A stretch of 64,000 nt of DNA from Motilimonas pumila (GTDB taxonomy: Bacteria > Pseudomonadota > Gammaproteobacteria > Enterobacterales > CBDFNC01): NCBI RefSeq assembly GCF_003596335.1, contig NZ_QZCH01000001.1, forward strand, positions 62,001 to 126,000. The letters run 5' to 3'. The position numbers and the translations under genes were made by a program. Each line of letters opens with the position of its first letter. Within the stretch, counting starts at the first letter, position 1. The notes beneath the pieces are model-generated. The model ran no database searches. It saw nothing but the letters and a program-made list of their open reading frames with translations, and was not told the origin of the DNA. Below are positions 21,493 through 29,828 of the stretch, piece by piece.

Positions 21493-21715
21493 CCTCGCCG
21501 CCGCCATCACCTGCGCAAATAACACTGTCATCAACGTCAACGCTACAGTCCCGAATATGCCGATAGCCTGTAGGGTTGTTGAAAAAAGTCGTCGCTAGCC
21601 AAACAACGGCAAACACGGTGACAAAAATGCCTAAAGCCAAGACTGAGCTCCAAAGTAATAAGCTAAGGCCAGTAAATGCCAGTAAACAGGCGCCAACTCG
21701 TTGCAATAATACCAC
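21488..21715 (-). CDS. Small two-span membrane protein of unknown function
   Basis: I do not recognise this 75-residue protein. It begins at GTG 21715 with an excellent ribosome-binding site, GGAGGT at 21726-21721, six or fewer bases away. The first 45 residues are strongly hydrophobic and can form two membrane helices (about 4-24 and 26-46) with a short turn. The tail is polar and acidic with two cysteines (DCSVDVDDSVICAGDGGGEG). It is convergent with lipA and separated from proB by that gene's terminator, so it probably has its own promoter. The strong ribosome-binding site is the main reason to treat it as real. Confidence 0.6.
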   Translation of the reverse strand: MVLLQRVGACLLAFTGLSLLLWSSVLALGIFVTVFAVVWLATTFFNNPTGYRHIRDCSVDVDDSVICAGDGGGEG

Positions 21716-21720
21716 TCAAC

Positions 21721-21726
21721 ACCTCC
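21721..21726 (-). promoter_or_regulatory. Strong ribosome-binding site of the small membrane protein
   Basis: On the minus strand GGAGGT occupies 21726-21721, with five bases to GTG 21715-21713. It is close to the anti-Shine-Dalgarno complement and supports translation of a gene that lacks recognisable homologues. Confidence 0.7.
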
Positions 21727-21844
21727 ATCTTTGCGTGCTTAGTATGTAATCGGCAAGGTCTTTCATTTATGAAAGCAATACAACTCTTGATAACTATTTT
21801 AGATATAACACTAAGCGAACAAAAAATAAAGACATAATATGTCT

Positions 21845-21874
21845 AAAATAAAAAAGCCTGCACTCGGCAGGCTT
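21845..21874 (-). terminator. Terminator of proB
   Basis: On the minus strand AAGCCTGC (21874-21867) pairs with GCAGGCTT (21861-21854) around five bases, then a T-rich tract runs to about 21845. It begins 25 bases after the proB stop. Confidence 0.9.
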
Positions 21875-21898
21875 AACAAGATCAAAGTAAGATGTTCC

Positions 21899-23002
21899 TT
21901 AAAAGGTCACTAAGTCATCTCGGTGAATAGCTACAGAGCCGTAAGCATAACCCAGCGTGGCTTCTATTTGATCCGAATGTAATCCTTTGATGGCTTGTAT
22001 TTCAGCACTGGAATAGCGAGTGATGCCGCGGGCAATGACTCTGCTATTGCTGTCTTGCACTAAGATCACCTCGCCCCGTGAGAACTCTCCGTATACATGG
22101 CTGATCCCTTTAGGCAACAAGCTGCTGCTTTTTTCCACAACAGCACGCTGGGCGCCTTCGTCGATGGCGATTTGCCCTGCAGGAGGTGGACCGGCTAAGA
22201 TCCACTGCTTACGGTGTTCTAACGGTGTTTTCTTCGATAAGAATCGAGTGCCTATGGCCTCGCCTTCTACGACTCGTTTAATCACTAAGTCTTCTTGCCC
22301 CGCAGCAATTACAACTTCAATACCCGCTCGCGTGGCAATATCCGCAGCTTGTAATTTTGTAGCCATGCCACCTGTGCCTAAACCTGAAATACTGTCGCCG
22401 GCAAGGGCTTTTATTTCATCGGTAATTTCTGACACTTGAGATATCAGTTTCGCATCAGGATTATTTCGAGGGTCTGCAGTAAACAAACCGGATTGGTCCG
22501 TCAGTAGCAACAATAAGTTGGCTTCGCCTAAAATCGCCGCCAAGGCAGATAAGTTATCGTTATCACCCACTTTGATTTCTGAGGTAGCCACCGCGTCATT
22601 TTCGTTAACGATAGGAATAATACGGTGCTTTAGCAGCGCACGCATGGTGTCGCGTGCGTTTAAAAAACGCTCTCTGTCGTCTAAATCAGCTCGCGTCAGC
22701 AGCATTTGACCTACGTGTAAGTCATAGATATTAAATAGGTTTTCCCAAGTTAACAGTAACTGACTCTGACCTACAGCGGCTAACATTTGCTTGTTCGCGA
22801 CGGTTGTCGCCAAATTGGGGATGGCTAAGTGCTCACGACCTGCCGCAACGGCGCCAGATGTTACGATAATGACTTGATGGCCGGCTTTATGCAGCGCAGC
22901 ACACTGTCTGACCAACTCCACCATGTGTGCACGGTCTAGCTTTGACGTTCCAGCCGTTAATACGCTGGTACCCAATTTTACAACAATTGTTTGTTTCGAC
23001 AT
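21899..23002 (-). CDS. proB: Glutamate 5-kinase ProB
   Basis: This 367-residue enzyme phosphorylates glutamate in the first step of proline synthesis and is feedback-inhibited by proline. An amino-acid kinase domain ([10 protein letters not shown] near residue 8, GTGGMATKL near 210) is followed by a C-terminal PUA domain (about 278-360). Length is identical to E. coli ProB. proA does not follow; the gene ends at a terminator, so glutamate-5-semialdehyde dehydrogenase must be encoded elsewhere. Its place next to crl, frsA and gpt recalls the E. coli order. Confidence 0.96.
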   Translation of the reverse strand: MSKQTIVVKLGTSVLTAGTSKLDRAHMVELVRQCAALHKAGHQVIIVTSGAVAAGREHLAIPNLATTVANKQMLAAVGQSQLLLTWENLFNIYDLHVGQMLLTRADLDDRERFLNARDTMRALLKHRIIPIVNENDAVATSEIKVGDNDNLSALAAILGEANLLLLLTDQSGLFTADPRNNPDAKLISQVSEITDEIKALAGDSISGLGTGGMATKLQAADIATRAGIEVVIAAGQEDLVIKRVVEGEAIGTRFLSKKTPLEHRKQWILAGPPPAGQIAIDEGAQRAVVEKSSSLLPKGISHVYGEFSRGEVILVQDSNSRVIARGITRYSSAEIQAIKGLHSDQIEATLGYAYGSVAIHRDDLVTF

Positions 23003-23163
23003 GATTACGACAATAAGGCCGTGTGGCCGCTAATAAAGATGACGTAATAATAACAAGTTTATGCAACTGAAACATCCATATAATGGCTGATATCAGCTGC
23101 ATAACGTAACGGCAACACACAAACGAGCGGTTTGAGTGATAAAGTAGGAGAAGAAGTAAAGAC

Positions 23164-23565
23164 TTACGCGGCAGACAGAACTAGTTCGCTGTCTAAATTC
23201 GCAGCAGGGCTCACTTTTAATTCAAACGTAGACTCAACCAAACCGGTAATTTTCTCATAAAATACATGCAGCGAACGCGTGGTTTCTGCTTGATGCTTTT
23301 TAGGAATGGCCTTCACTTCCCATTCACCTGCTTGGTTATAAAAACCGTATTGGTAGTGGTAATGAAAACCGTCTTCGGTTTTAGTTAACATTAACCACCA
23401 GCCATAAAACTCGCGCTGCTCAGGCTCAGCTTTTGTGCTGGCACAAACAGCAAGACAATCAAAGAAGAACTGCTCATCATTGCTTTGATCAATGCGAAAG
23501 TAAGGGCCGATATCGGTGAATTTTTTTCTCAATCTACCTCGGGGTGGAAAAACGCTTTCTGACAT
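23164..23565 (-). CDS. crl: Sigma-S (RpoS) activator Crl
   Basis: Crl binds sigma-S and promotes its assembly with core RNA polymerase. Starting at ATG 23565 the protein is 133 residues, the same as E. coli Crl; upstream in-frame codons would run into frsA and are rejected. Conserved features visible are RLRKKFTDIGPY, FFFDCLAVC and REFYGWWL, the last containing residues used for sigma-S contact. GAG at 23573-23571 serves as a ribosome-binding site. It follows frsA by 44 bases on the same strand. Crl is limited to some gammaproteobacteria, which helps place the organism. Confidence 0.95.
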   Translation of the reverse strand: MSESVFPPRGRLRKKFTDIGPYFRIDQSNDEQFFFDCLAVCASTKAEPEQREFYGWWLMLTKTEDGFHYHYQYGFYNQAGEWEVKAIPKKHQAETTRSLHVFYEKITGLVESTFELKVSPAANLDSELVLSAA

Positions 23566-23609
23566 ATGATCTCGTCTCCATGACATAAGTGTCCTATACA
23601 AATATCGTA

Positions 23610-24866
23610 TTATTTCATTAGGTGCAACTTTAACCACTCAGCAGCCTGATCCAGCGCCCGATAATAAGAAGTAAAAATGGGTGGTTTATCAATTATGATG
23701 GTTTCACCGCTAAAACTGCCGTTGGCCACTTTACGAATATCAGACTCTGGACAAATCACATCTTGCTTGTGACCTATGCTCAAAATAGGGACCTTGGTTT
23801 TACTGCGCCCCAACAAACCTTGCATCGACAAAGAGTAAATTTTGCAAAATTGGTACATCACAGCTTTATCATCACTGCGAATTTCCATGCGGCTGGCAAT
23901 GGCGTCCAGTAACATTTGCGGTAACAAACGAAACCTTTTTTCGTCAATAAACACTTGGTCGACCGCGCCGCCTAAACTGACCGCGGCTTTGATGCTAAAA
24001 GGTTCAAGGTAAGCTAAACGAGTTACCAAATTGGCTCCCAAACGTCCTCCAAGTAGCGCTACTCTGTCATGATCTATCCAAGGGACCTTTTTCAAATGCT
24101 GCACCACAGCTTGCATTACCTTAGTGCTGTCTTGGTCTAAACGGTAATGGCTGGCATAACCGCCGCCAGGTATGTCCACCGTCAACATTGCCATGCCAGC
24201 AGGCTCTAGGTGCTTTTCAAACAAGGTGTAGTACTCTAATTGCATCACATCAACGCTGCCACATACGACCACCACAGGTGACACTTCTTCGATTTGCGCC
24301 AAGTGTAAGTAACACTGAATCGTTTTCCCTTGAAACGGCACTTCAATGACTTTTAGTGGGCACTTAAGCAACTTGCCCGCTTCGCGATAACACACGTTCG
24401 CCAGCGCCTGCGCTTGCACTGCCAGCTCATCCCCTTTTAAATGAGGATAACCTGAAATCGCGTAGTACTGAGAGGCAAGATAAAACGCTTTACGGGCTGC
24501 GGTAAAATCTTCTTGTTCAAGGGCGGCTTTCGCCTCATGGTGAAGCTTAGCCGCAGGCTGCATCCATTCATATACCCAGTTGCCGGGTTTGTAGTCGCTT
24601 ACGGTATCCAGTAAAGCATCGTTCGAGCGTTGTTGGGTTGAAATCGCAATTTTAGCCAGGGTTGATTCTACCAAGATAGGATCAGCCCCCTGCCAAGCCC
24701 ATTGCGCCCGCCTTAATAAACGATACCAGCCAGGGGTATTATCGTTATCCATTAACTCACCCACAGCCGCGCCCGCGTCGCCGCTGTGACCGTTCACTAC
24801 ACACGAGGTTTCAGGGTAATTAAATTGGGGTTTAAACAATACTTCGGATAAATTTTCTTGAGCCAT
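23610..24866 (-). CDS. frsA: FrsA (YafA) alpha/beta-hydrolase-fold protein
   Basis: This 418-residue protein has the FrsA fold: an N-terminal helical region (about 1-165) and an alpha/beta-hydrolase domain (about 170-418). The usual nucleophile elbow GxSxG is replaced by GGRLG (near residue 275), so serine-hydrolase activity is unlikely. The E. coli protein was reported to bind the glucose-specific enzyme IIA and affect fermentation or respiration balance; later work disputed a decarboxylase claim. gpt-frsA-crl is the E. coli order, here interrupted by a small plus-strand gene. Confidence 0.93.
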   Translation of the reverse strand: MAQENLSEVLFKPQFNYPETSCVVNGHSGDAGAAVGELMDNDNTPGWYRLLRRAQWAWQGADPILVESTLAKIAISTQQRSNDALLDTVSDYKPGNWVYEWMQPAAKLHHEAKAALEQEDFTAARKAFYLASQYYAISGYPHLKGDELAVQAQALANVCYREAGKLLKCPLKVIEVPFQGKTIQCYLHLAQIEEVSPVVVVCGSVDVMQLEYYTLFEKHLEPAGMAMLTVDIPGGGYASHYRLDQDSTKVMQAVVQHLKKVPWIDHDRVALLGGRLGANLVTRLAYLEPFSIKAAVSLGGAVDQVFIDEKRFRLLPQMLLDAIASRMEIRSDDKAVMYQFCKIYSLSMQGLLGRSKTKVPILSIGHKQDVICPESDIRKVANGSFSGETIIIDKPPIFTSYYRALDQAAEWLKLHLMK

Positions 24867-25135
24867 AGCGCCGCATTCAATGTCTTCAGATGACTAAAAG
24901 TATACCCGCATAATGGCACTTATTCAGGCGAGTATGCATATCTAATGATCTAAATCAGCTCGCACACTGGCCATTTCTTACTCAAAACACAGCAAGTGAT
25001 TAAATATTCAACGCTTTAATTCATCAATAAAAATAGGGACTTGGTTTAGATTCAACCATAAAGAAGTATTTGATGAATTACGCCCGTTTTCTTCAGTCTC
25101 ATATTTTTGAAATATACGACAAAATTTCAAAACAT

Positions 25136-25141
25136 GAGGGA
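25136..25141 (+). promoter_or_regulatory. Ribosome-binding site of the 86-residue orphan
   Basis: GAGGGA (25136-25141) lies four bases before ATG 25146. It selects this ATG over the in-frame upstream starts at 25107 and 25134. Confidence 0.6.
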
Positions 25142-25145
25142 GCAT

Positions 25146-25406
25146 ATGCAGCACACCAAGATTATCAATTTCGATCTAAATCCCCAGTTTGGCCTGGTGT
25201 GGGTCGACTTATTGAACAAACGAAAGAAACGAACATTCACAGTACAATGCTTCACCCAAGATATGGCGATTGAAAAGCAAAACTGTGGTCACAATGAAGG
25301 GTTATGCGGCGACGTCAATGAAGCAGCATTTAACTACTACGGTGAAGGTAAGTGTATGGAAGTTTTATTTACGCAAGCCCAGAAGGCCGGCATAACCGTC
25401 GCCTAG
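25146..25406 (+). CDS. Orphan 86-residue protein with four cysteines
   Basis: I do not recognise this protein. Read from ATG 25146 it is 86 residues, soluble, with no signal peptide. It has four cysteines and a histidine in a possible metal-site spacing: Cys35, Cys47-Gly-His49, Cys54 and Cys70. A basic stretch KRKKR is at residues 25-29. It is plus-strand, inserted between frsA and gpt, which are neighbours on the minus strand in E. coli. A bidirectional terminator follows 14 bases after the stop. A good ribosome-binding site and a clean terminator make it a likely gene. Metal binding is inference from spacing only. Confidence 0.7.
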   Translation: MQHTKIINFDLNPQFGLVWVDLLNKRKKRTFTVQCFTQDMAIEKQNCGHNEGLCGDVNEAAFNYYGEGKCMEVLFTQAQKAGITVA

Positions 25407-25414
25407 CAAAGCAT

Positions 25415-25443
25415 AAAAAAGGCGCTGAAGTCAGCGCCTTTTT
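25415..25443. terminator. Bidirectional terminator between the orphan gene and gpt
   Basis: GGCGCTG (25421-25427) pairs with CAGCGCC (25432-25438) around AAGT. Six A residues precede it and five T residues follow, so it can stop both the plus-strand orphan gene (ends 25406) and gpt (minus strand, ends 25451). Confidence 0.93.
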
Positions 25444-25450
25444 ACCCGTT

Positions 25451-25921
25451 TTATTGCTCATCCACCAAAGGTTTGGTGTAGCTTAGGGTCATGTCCCAAG
25501 GTTGCTCAATCCAAGTGTCTTGTGGAATTTCAGTGATAAAGTCATCCACTAGGTGCTTAGCGGCAGGCTTAGCAAATACTGTGACAAAACGCGCTTTAGG
25601 CAGCAGCTCGCGAATCACCTTAGCGGTCCCGCCGGTATCAACCAAGTCGTCGACTACAATATAGCCTTCACCGTCACCACACTCAGGGTTCACCCCTTTA
25701 ATCACCTTCAACTCTTTTTGTTGGTCATGGGTGTAACTTGCAATGCATAAGGTATCTACATTACGGATACCTAATTCACGTGCTAACACTGCTGCAGGTA
25801 CCAAGCCACCTCGGCTCACCGCGATAATGCCTTGCCATTGATCAGCAGGCAATAGTTTGCGTGCTAAGCGGCGTGACTCGCGTTGCTCAAGTTCCCAAGA
25901 AACATAGAATTTTTTACCCAT
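25451..25921 (-). CDS. gpt: Xanthine-guanine phosphoribosyltransferase
   Basis: This 156-residue purine salvage enzyme makes XMP, GMP and, less well, IMP from the base and PRPP. The PRPP-binding loop [12 protein letters not shown] is at residues 89-100 and [11 protein letters not shown] at 32-42. It closely matches E. coli Gpt (152 residues). A purine permease lies immediately upstream on the same strand with a 45-base gap, so uptake and salvage are probably co-transcribed. Confidence 0.96.
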   Translation of the reverse strand: MGKKFYVSWELEQRESRRLARKLLPADQWQGIIAVSRGGLVPAAVLARELGIRNVDTLCIASYTHDQQKELKVIKGVNPECGDGEGYIVVDDLVDTGGTAKVIRELLPKARFVTVFAKPAAKHLVDDFITEIPQDTWIEQPWDMTLSYTKPLVDEQ

Positions 25922-25966
25922 AACGACCTCAAAAATATATACAAAGCGCCAACTTAAACAACGCTG

Positions 25967-27259
25967 TTAAAAATGGAATGCAAACTTAACCGCAAACAAG
26001 ATAGCCAATACCAGCACACTGCTGCTTAGCTGATGAAATTTACCCGTCATTGACTTAGTTAAAGCATAGGCAATAAAACCAAGGGCAATACCGTCCGCGA
26101 TAGAAAATGTTAACGGCATCAATACGGTAACCACCACCACAGGCGCGGCTTCAGTAATATCGTGCCAATCAATTTTTGCCAGCCCAGACATCATTAAGAT
26201 AGCCACATAAAATAGCGCACCCGCTGTAGCATAACCCGGTACCATGCCAGCTAAAGGCGAGAAAAAGAGGCATAATAAGAACATACAACCTACTACCACG
26301 GCGGTTAAGCCAGTGCGACCGCCTTCTGCCACACCACTGATGCTCTCAATGTAGCTGGTAGTGGTTGAAGTACCCATTGCCGCCCCTGCGATAGACGCGC
26401 CACTGTCGGCTAATAGTGCTTTGTTTAAACGCGGCAAGTTACCCTTTTCATCAAGCAATTTCGCTTTGTCAGCCACCGCAATCATGGTGCCCGAAGTGTC
26501 AAATAGGTCAACAAATAAGAAAGCAAAGATCACGCTGATCATACTGATTTCAAACGCGCCCTTAATATCTAACTCAAGGAAGGTAGGCGCCACAGACGGT
26601 GGCATAGACACTATGCCTTGGTATTCAACATCACCAAATAACAACCCCAATAATGTCACCGCTAAAATAGCGATCATCACGCCGCCTTTCACGCGAAAGT
26701 GTGCCAGCGCAATAATTAAGAAAAAGCCCACAAACGCAAACAAAGTAGATTGCTGCGTAATGTCACCCATAGACACTAGCGTGGCAGGGTTAGCTACAAC
26801 GATACCCGCGTTTTTCAACGCTATCAGGCCAAGGAATAACCCGATACCGGCAGCAATACCCGTGCGCAGCGCTTGCGGAATACTGTTGATAATCCATTCA
26901 CGAATTTTAAACAGGCTTAACGCCACAAAACACACACCAGATAAGAAAACAGCGCCAAGAGCCACCTGCCAGCTATATCCCATGTCGCCAACGACTACAA
27001 ATGCGAAAAACGCATTTAATCCCATGCCTGGCGCGAGGGCCACTGGGTAATTAGCGTAAAAGCCCATGATAAAACAGCCAATGGCAGCGGCTAAACAAGT
27101 AGCCACAAACACCGCACCTTGATCCATGCCGGTGCTCGAAAGCATAGATGGGTTTACAAAGATGATGTAAGCCATTGTTAAAAAGGTAGTAATACCCGCT
27201 ACTACTTCATTGCGGACATTGGATTTGTTTTCCTGCAATTTAAAGAGTTTTTCTAACAT
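25967..27259 (-). CDS. NCS2-family purine permease (AdeP/GhxP-like)
   Basis: This 430-residue inner-membrane transporter belongs to the AzgA-like branch of the nucleobase-cation symporters, with about 12-14 spans. The N-terminal TFLTMAYIIFVNPSML, the motif LAPGMGLNAFFAF and the later GTSTTTSYIESISGVAEGGR are typical of adenine, guanine and hypoxanthine proton symporters. The exact substrate cannot be read from sequence. An in-frame TTG at 27271 would add four residues; I prefer ATG 27259. It is followed by gpt, which supports purine uptake for salvage. Confidence 0.9.
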   Translation of the reverse strand: MLEKLFKLQENKSNVRNEVVAGITTFLTMAYIIFVNPSMLSSTGMDQGAVFVATCLAAAIGCFIMGFYANYPVALAPGMGLNAFFAFVVVGDMGYSWQVALGAVFLSGVCFVALSLFKIREWIINSIPQALRTGIAAGIGLFLGLIALKNAGIVVANPATLVSMGDITQQSTLFAFVGFFLIIALAHFRVKGGVMIAILAVTLLGLLFGDVEYQGIVSMPPSVAPTFLELDIKGAFEISMISVIFAFLFVDLFDTSGTMIAVADKAKLLDEKGNLPRLNKALLADSGASIAGAAMGTSTTTSYIESISGVAEGGRTGLTAVVVGCMFLLCLFFSPLAGMVPGYATAGALFYVAILMMSGLAKIDWHDITEAAPVVVVTVLMPLTFSIADGIALGFIAYALTKSMTGKFHQLSSSVLVLAILFAVKFAFHF

Positions 27260-27766
27260 GTGTGTGTCCAACTGGGTTGTTAAAAGCCTAAGTCCTTTGA
27301 CTTAAAATGGGGCTAATCTTGATAAAGGCGCGCATTATAAAGTGTGAAGCAAAATTAACCATGATATTTATCAGAAAATAACTAAAACGAGTAAAAAACC
27401 ACCATAAACCGCGTTAACACGTAATTTACAACGTTTTTCACTGGCTAGATCTTCTTGATTATCTAAAAGTAGCCACTTTTTTAGCTAACGTCCTGATTTT
27501 TCGATTTTTGAATTGATAACTTTGACAATGAAATGAGATTTGTTCGACGGTCACCTCGACAGCCGAAGGTGAGATGAGGTTTACCGCTGCTGAAGATATA
27601 TCTGGCCAATAGATGACATAGAGTTTCATCAGGTCCAATAAAGGCAAAAGGCCACCAAGGTGAGTCCATTAACCCGCTATTTGAGACCCGTTGAGTCGCA
27701 TTTTATTTTGATTATGAGCTATCTGATTTAGTATAAAGGCATATTCTTCTTATTTAAGGTCTCACC
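27260..27766. promoter_or_regulatory. Divergent intergenic region, permease and pepD
   Basis: The 507 bases hold no convincing gene. For the permease, TATAAT read on the minus strand at 27339-27334 is followed by a GC-rich discriminator, but its -35 is poor. A block at about 27459-27669 contains two overlapping minus-strand frames of about 62 codons with no recognisable product, and TCACCT/AGGTGA (27551-27556 with 27567-27572) can form a small hairpin. I saw no match to the purine riboswitch or PurR operator patterns I know. Confidence 0.5.
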
Positions 27767-29254
27767 ATGTCTTTATCATCTCTTCAACCTCGACCATTGT
27801 GGCAATGGTTTGAAACGATTTGCAGCATTCCACACCCCTCTAAACATGAAGCCGCCCTAAAAGCCGTTATCACAAAATGGGCAAGTGCAGAGCAACTCAG
27901 CTTTACTGAAGACAGCGCCGGCAACCTGATCATTAAAAAACCGGCAACGCCAGGCTTTGAACAAGCCGCCACCGTAGCCTTGCAAGCCCATTTAGACATG
28001 GTGCCACAAAAAAATAGCGGCATAGACCATGACTTTACCCAAGATCCTATCCAGCCTTATATCGACGGCGACTGGGTCAGGGCGAAAGATACCACCTTAG
28101 GTGCAGATAACGGCATTGGCATGGCTTCTTGTTTGGCTTTGCTTGCCAGTAAGGACGTCACACACGGCCCGCTGGAAGTGTTGCTCACCGCAGATGAAGA
28201 GGCCGGAATGAGCGGCGCGTTTGGTTTACAAGCCGGAGTATTATCTGCCCAGTACTTGATTAATACCGACTCAGAAGAAGAAGGCGATGTATTTATGGGC
28301 TGCGCCGGCGGCGTAGACATTAGCGCCACGTTACAAAAACAAACCCAGCCCTGCCCTGCACACTGGCAGAGCATTTTGGTAAATATTAGCGGCCTAAAAG
28401 GCGGCCACTCTGGGTGTGACATTCACTTAGGCCGAGCCAATGCCAACAAGCTATTGGGTCAACTCTATACTGCTTTACTAAATCAGTGTGATCATAACCA
28501 ATTTAGTTTGGCAGCAATAAGCGGCGGCAGCCTGCGTAATGCGATACCTCGTGAAGCCAGTATGACACTGACCTTTGCCCCAGAAATATCCGGCGCAATG
28601 ATTGATACTTTAAATAGCGCTAAAGAACAAATTAGCCTGCAATACGCAGACTCCGACGCCAATATTCACATTGCCCTAGATAACCATGGTGGTGCTCATC
28701 AAATGTATACGCCGGCATTTAGCCATCAAGTGATGCGCGCCATTTCAGGCTGTATCAACGGGTTAGTAAAAATGAGCCAAAGTATGCAAGGTGTGGTGCA
28801 CAGCTCAACCAATTTAGGCGTGATAACCGAAACCGAACAAGAATTGTCGCTACTTTGTTTAGCCAGATCTTTGTCTGATATCGACCGAGAAGACATCAGC
28901 CAAAGCCTGAGCAGTATCTTTGAGTTAGCAGGCGCCAAAGTCACATGCAGCGGCGCTTACCCTGGGTGGGAGCCCAACGCAAACTCCAAGCTAATGCAGC
29001 TCACCAAGGCTTGTTATCAAACCCTATATAATCAGACACCTAACACCATGGTGATCCACGCCGGTCTTGAGTGCGGTTTATTTAAAGCCGTATACCCTAA
29101 CCTTGATATGGTGTCGTTTGGCCCGACAATTAAGTTTCCTCACTCTCCGGATGAAAAGGTCCATATCGAGAGCGTACAGCGCTATTGGCAACTGTTAACC
29201 CAGGTAGTGGAAGATCTAGCGAAAAATGATGACAATAAAACGGTTAACGAGTAA
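27767..29254 (+). CDS. pepD: Aminoacyl-histidine dipeptidase (peptidase D)
   Basis: This 495-residue cytosolic zinc metallopeptidase of family M20 cleaves Xaa-His dipeptides such as carnosine, and other dipeptides. Metal ligands are visible as His75 and Asp77 (AHLDMVP), the bridging Asp114 (LGADNGIGMA) and the Glu144-Glu145 pair (TADEEAGMSGA); a C-terminal His lies in the KFPHSPDEKVHIE segment. E. coli PepD is 485 residues. The start is ATG 27767. It appears to be a single-gene unit; the following gene starts 133 bases later. Confidence 0.96.
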   Translation: MSLSSLQPRPLWQWFETICSIPHPSKHEAALKAVITKWASAEQLSFTEDSAGNLIIKKPATPGFEQAATVALQAHLDMVPQKNSGIDHDFTQDPIQPYIDGDWVRAKDTTLGADNGIGMASCLALLASKDVTHGPLEVLLTADEEAGMSGAFGLQAGVLSAQYLINTDSEEEGDVFMGCAGGVDISATLQKQTQPCPAHWQSILVNISGLKGGHSGCDIHLGRANANKLLGQLYTALLNQCDHNQFSLAAISGGSLRNAIPREASMTLTFAPEISGAMIDTLNSAKEQISLQYADSDANIHIALDNHGGAHQMYTPAFSHQVMRAISGCINGLVKMSQSMQGVVHSSTNLGVITETEQELSLLCLARSLSDIDREDISQSLSSIFELAGAKVTCSGAYPGWEPNANSKLMQLTKACYQTLYNQTPNTMVIHAGLECGLFKAVYPNLDMVSFGPTIKFPHSPDEKVHIESVQRYWQLLTQVVEDLAKNDDNKTVNE

Positions 29255-29387
29255 GTAAATGCTTACATGCCATTACTGCAACGATTCAAGCTTACGTGAG
29301 CAAGTAAAATAGCACCAATGGCTAGTTAGCGTGCGCGCCATTGTGGGTTACAATGGCTGCCCTTACTTTTTTGTGAAGGTAATCAGG

Positions 29388-29828
29388 ATGAAATCAATCG
29401 CCAAATGGACCATGCTTTGCCCCCTACTTATCTCGCCTTTTACGGCTGCAGAGACCAGTGCTTGGGACGACTTTAGTTCCGCCAGCGCCAAAGCATGGCA
29501 GACGACGAAAGACACCAGCGCGCAAGCTTGGGAGGCAACAAAAGACACCAGTGCCGATGCTTGGGAAGTCACCAAAGAAGAAAGCGCCGACGCTTGGGAT
29601 GTAACGAAAGAAACCTCGGCCAATGCATGGGACTCCACCAAATCTGGCAGCGCTGAAGCTTGGCAAGCCACCAAAGAAACCAGCAGCGAATTTTGGCAAG
29701 ACTTACAAGTTGCCAGCAGCACAGGTTGGCAAGAAACTCAAAAAGCATTCAATAGTGATGAAGCTTCCAGTTCACCTGAAGCAGCCCGAGACGGCTTGCA
29801 ATCGGATGGTCAACTCGATAATCGTTAA
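29388..29828 (+). CDS. Secreted protein of 11-residue tryptophan repeats
   Basis: This 146-residue protein has a signal peptide (MKSIAKWTM... cleaved after about PFTAA, residue 21). Tryptophans occur exactly every 11 residues at 26, 37, 48, 59, 70, 81, 92, 103 and 114. Eight full units, residues 33-120, follow the pattern SAxAWxxTKxx. An 11-residue period with one aromatic, alternating acidic and basic residues and many alanines predicts a long amphipathic helix, as in LEA proteins and alpha-synuclein-type repeats. The function is unknown; membrane or envelope stress protection is inference. ATG 29388 has AAGG at 29376-29379. Its stop overlaps the convergent dinB stop by three bases. Confidence 0.8.
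   Translation: MKSIAKWTMLCPLLISPFTAAETSAWDDFSSASAKAWQTTKDTSAQAWEATKDTSADAWEVTKEESADAWDVTKETSANAWDSTKSGSAEAWQATKETSSEFWQDLQVASSTGWQETQKAFNSDEASSSPEAARDGLQSDGQLDNR
29484..29747 (+). repeat. Eight 33-base tandem coding repeats
   Basis: The DNA for residues 33-120 consists of eight 33-base units, each with a TGG at the same phase. The units are diverged at the nucleotide level, so the array looks old and maintained at protein level rather than freshly expanded. Confidence 0.85.

Noticed and set aside
21875-21898. proA following proB
   Set aside because: A terminator ends the transcript directly after proB, and no dehydrogenase-like frame is present nearby.
26361-27050. A 229-codon plus-strand frame opposite the purine permease
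   Set aside because: It mirrors the membrane-protein codons on the other strand and matches no family.
27272-27460. A purine riboswitch or PurR operator ahead of the permease
   Set aside because: I looked for the conserved riboswitch core and for the PurR palindrome and found neither.
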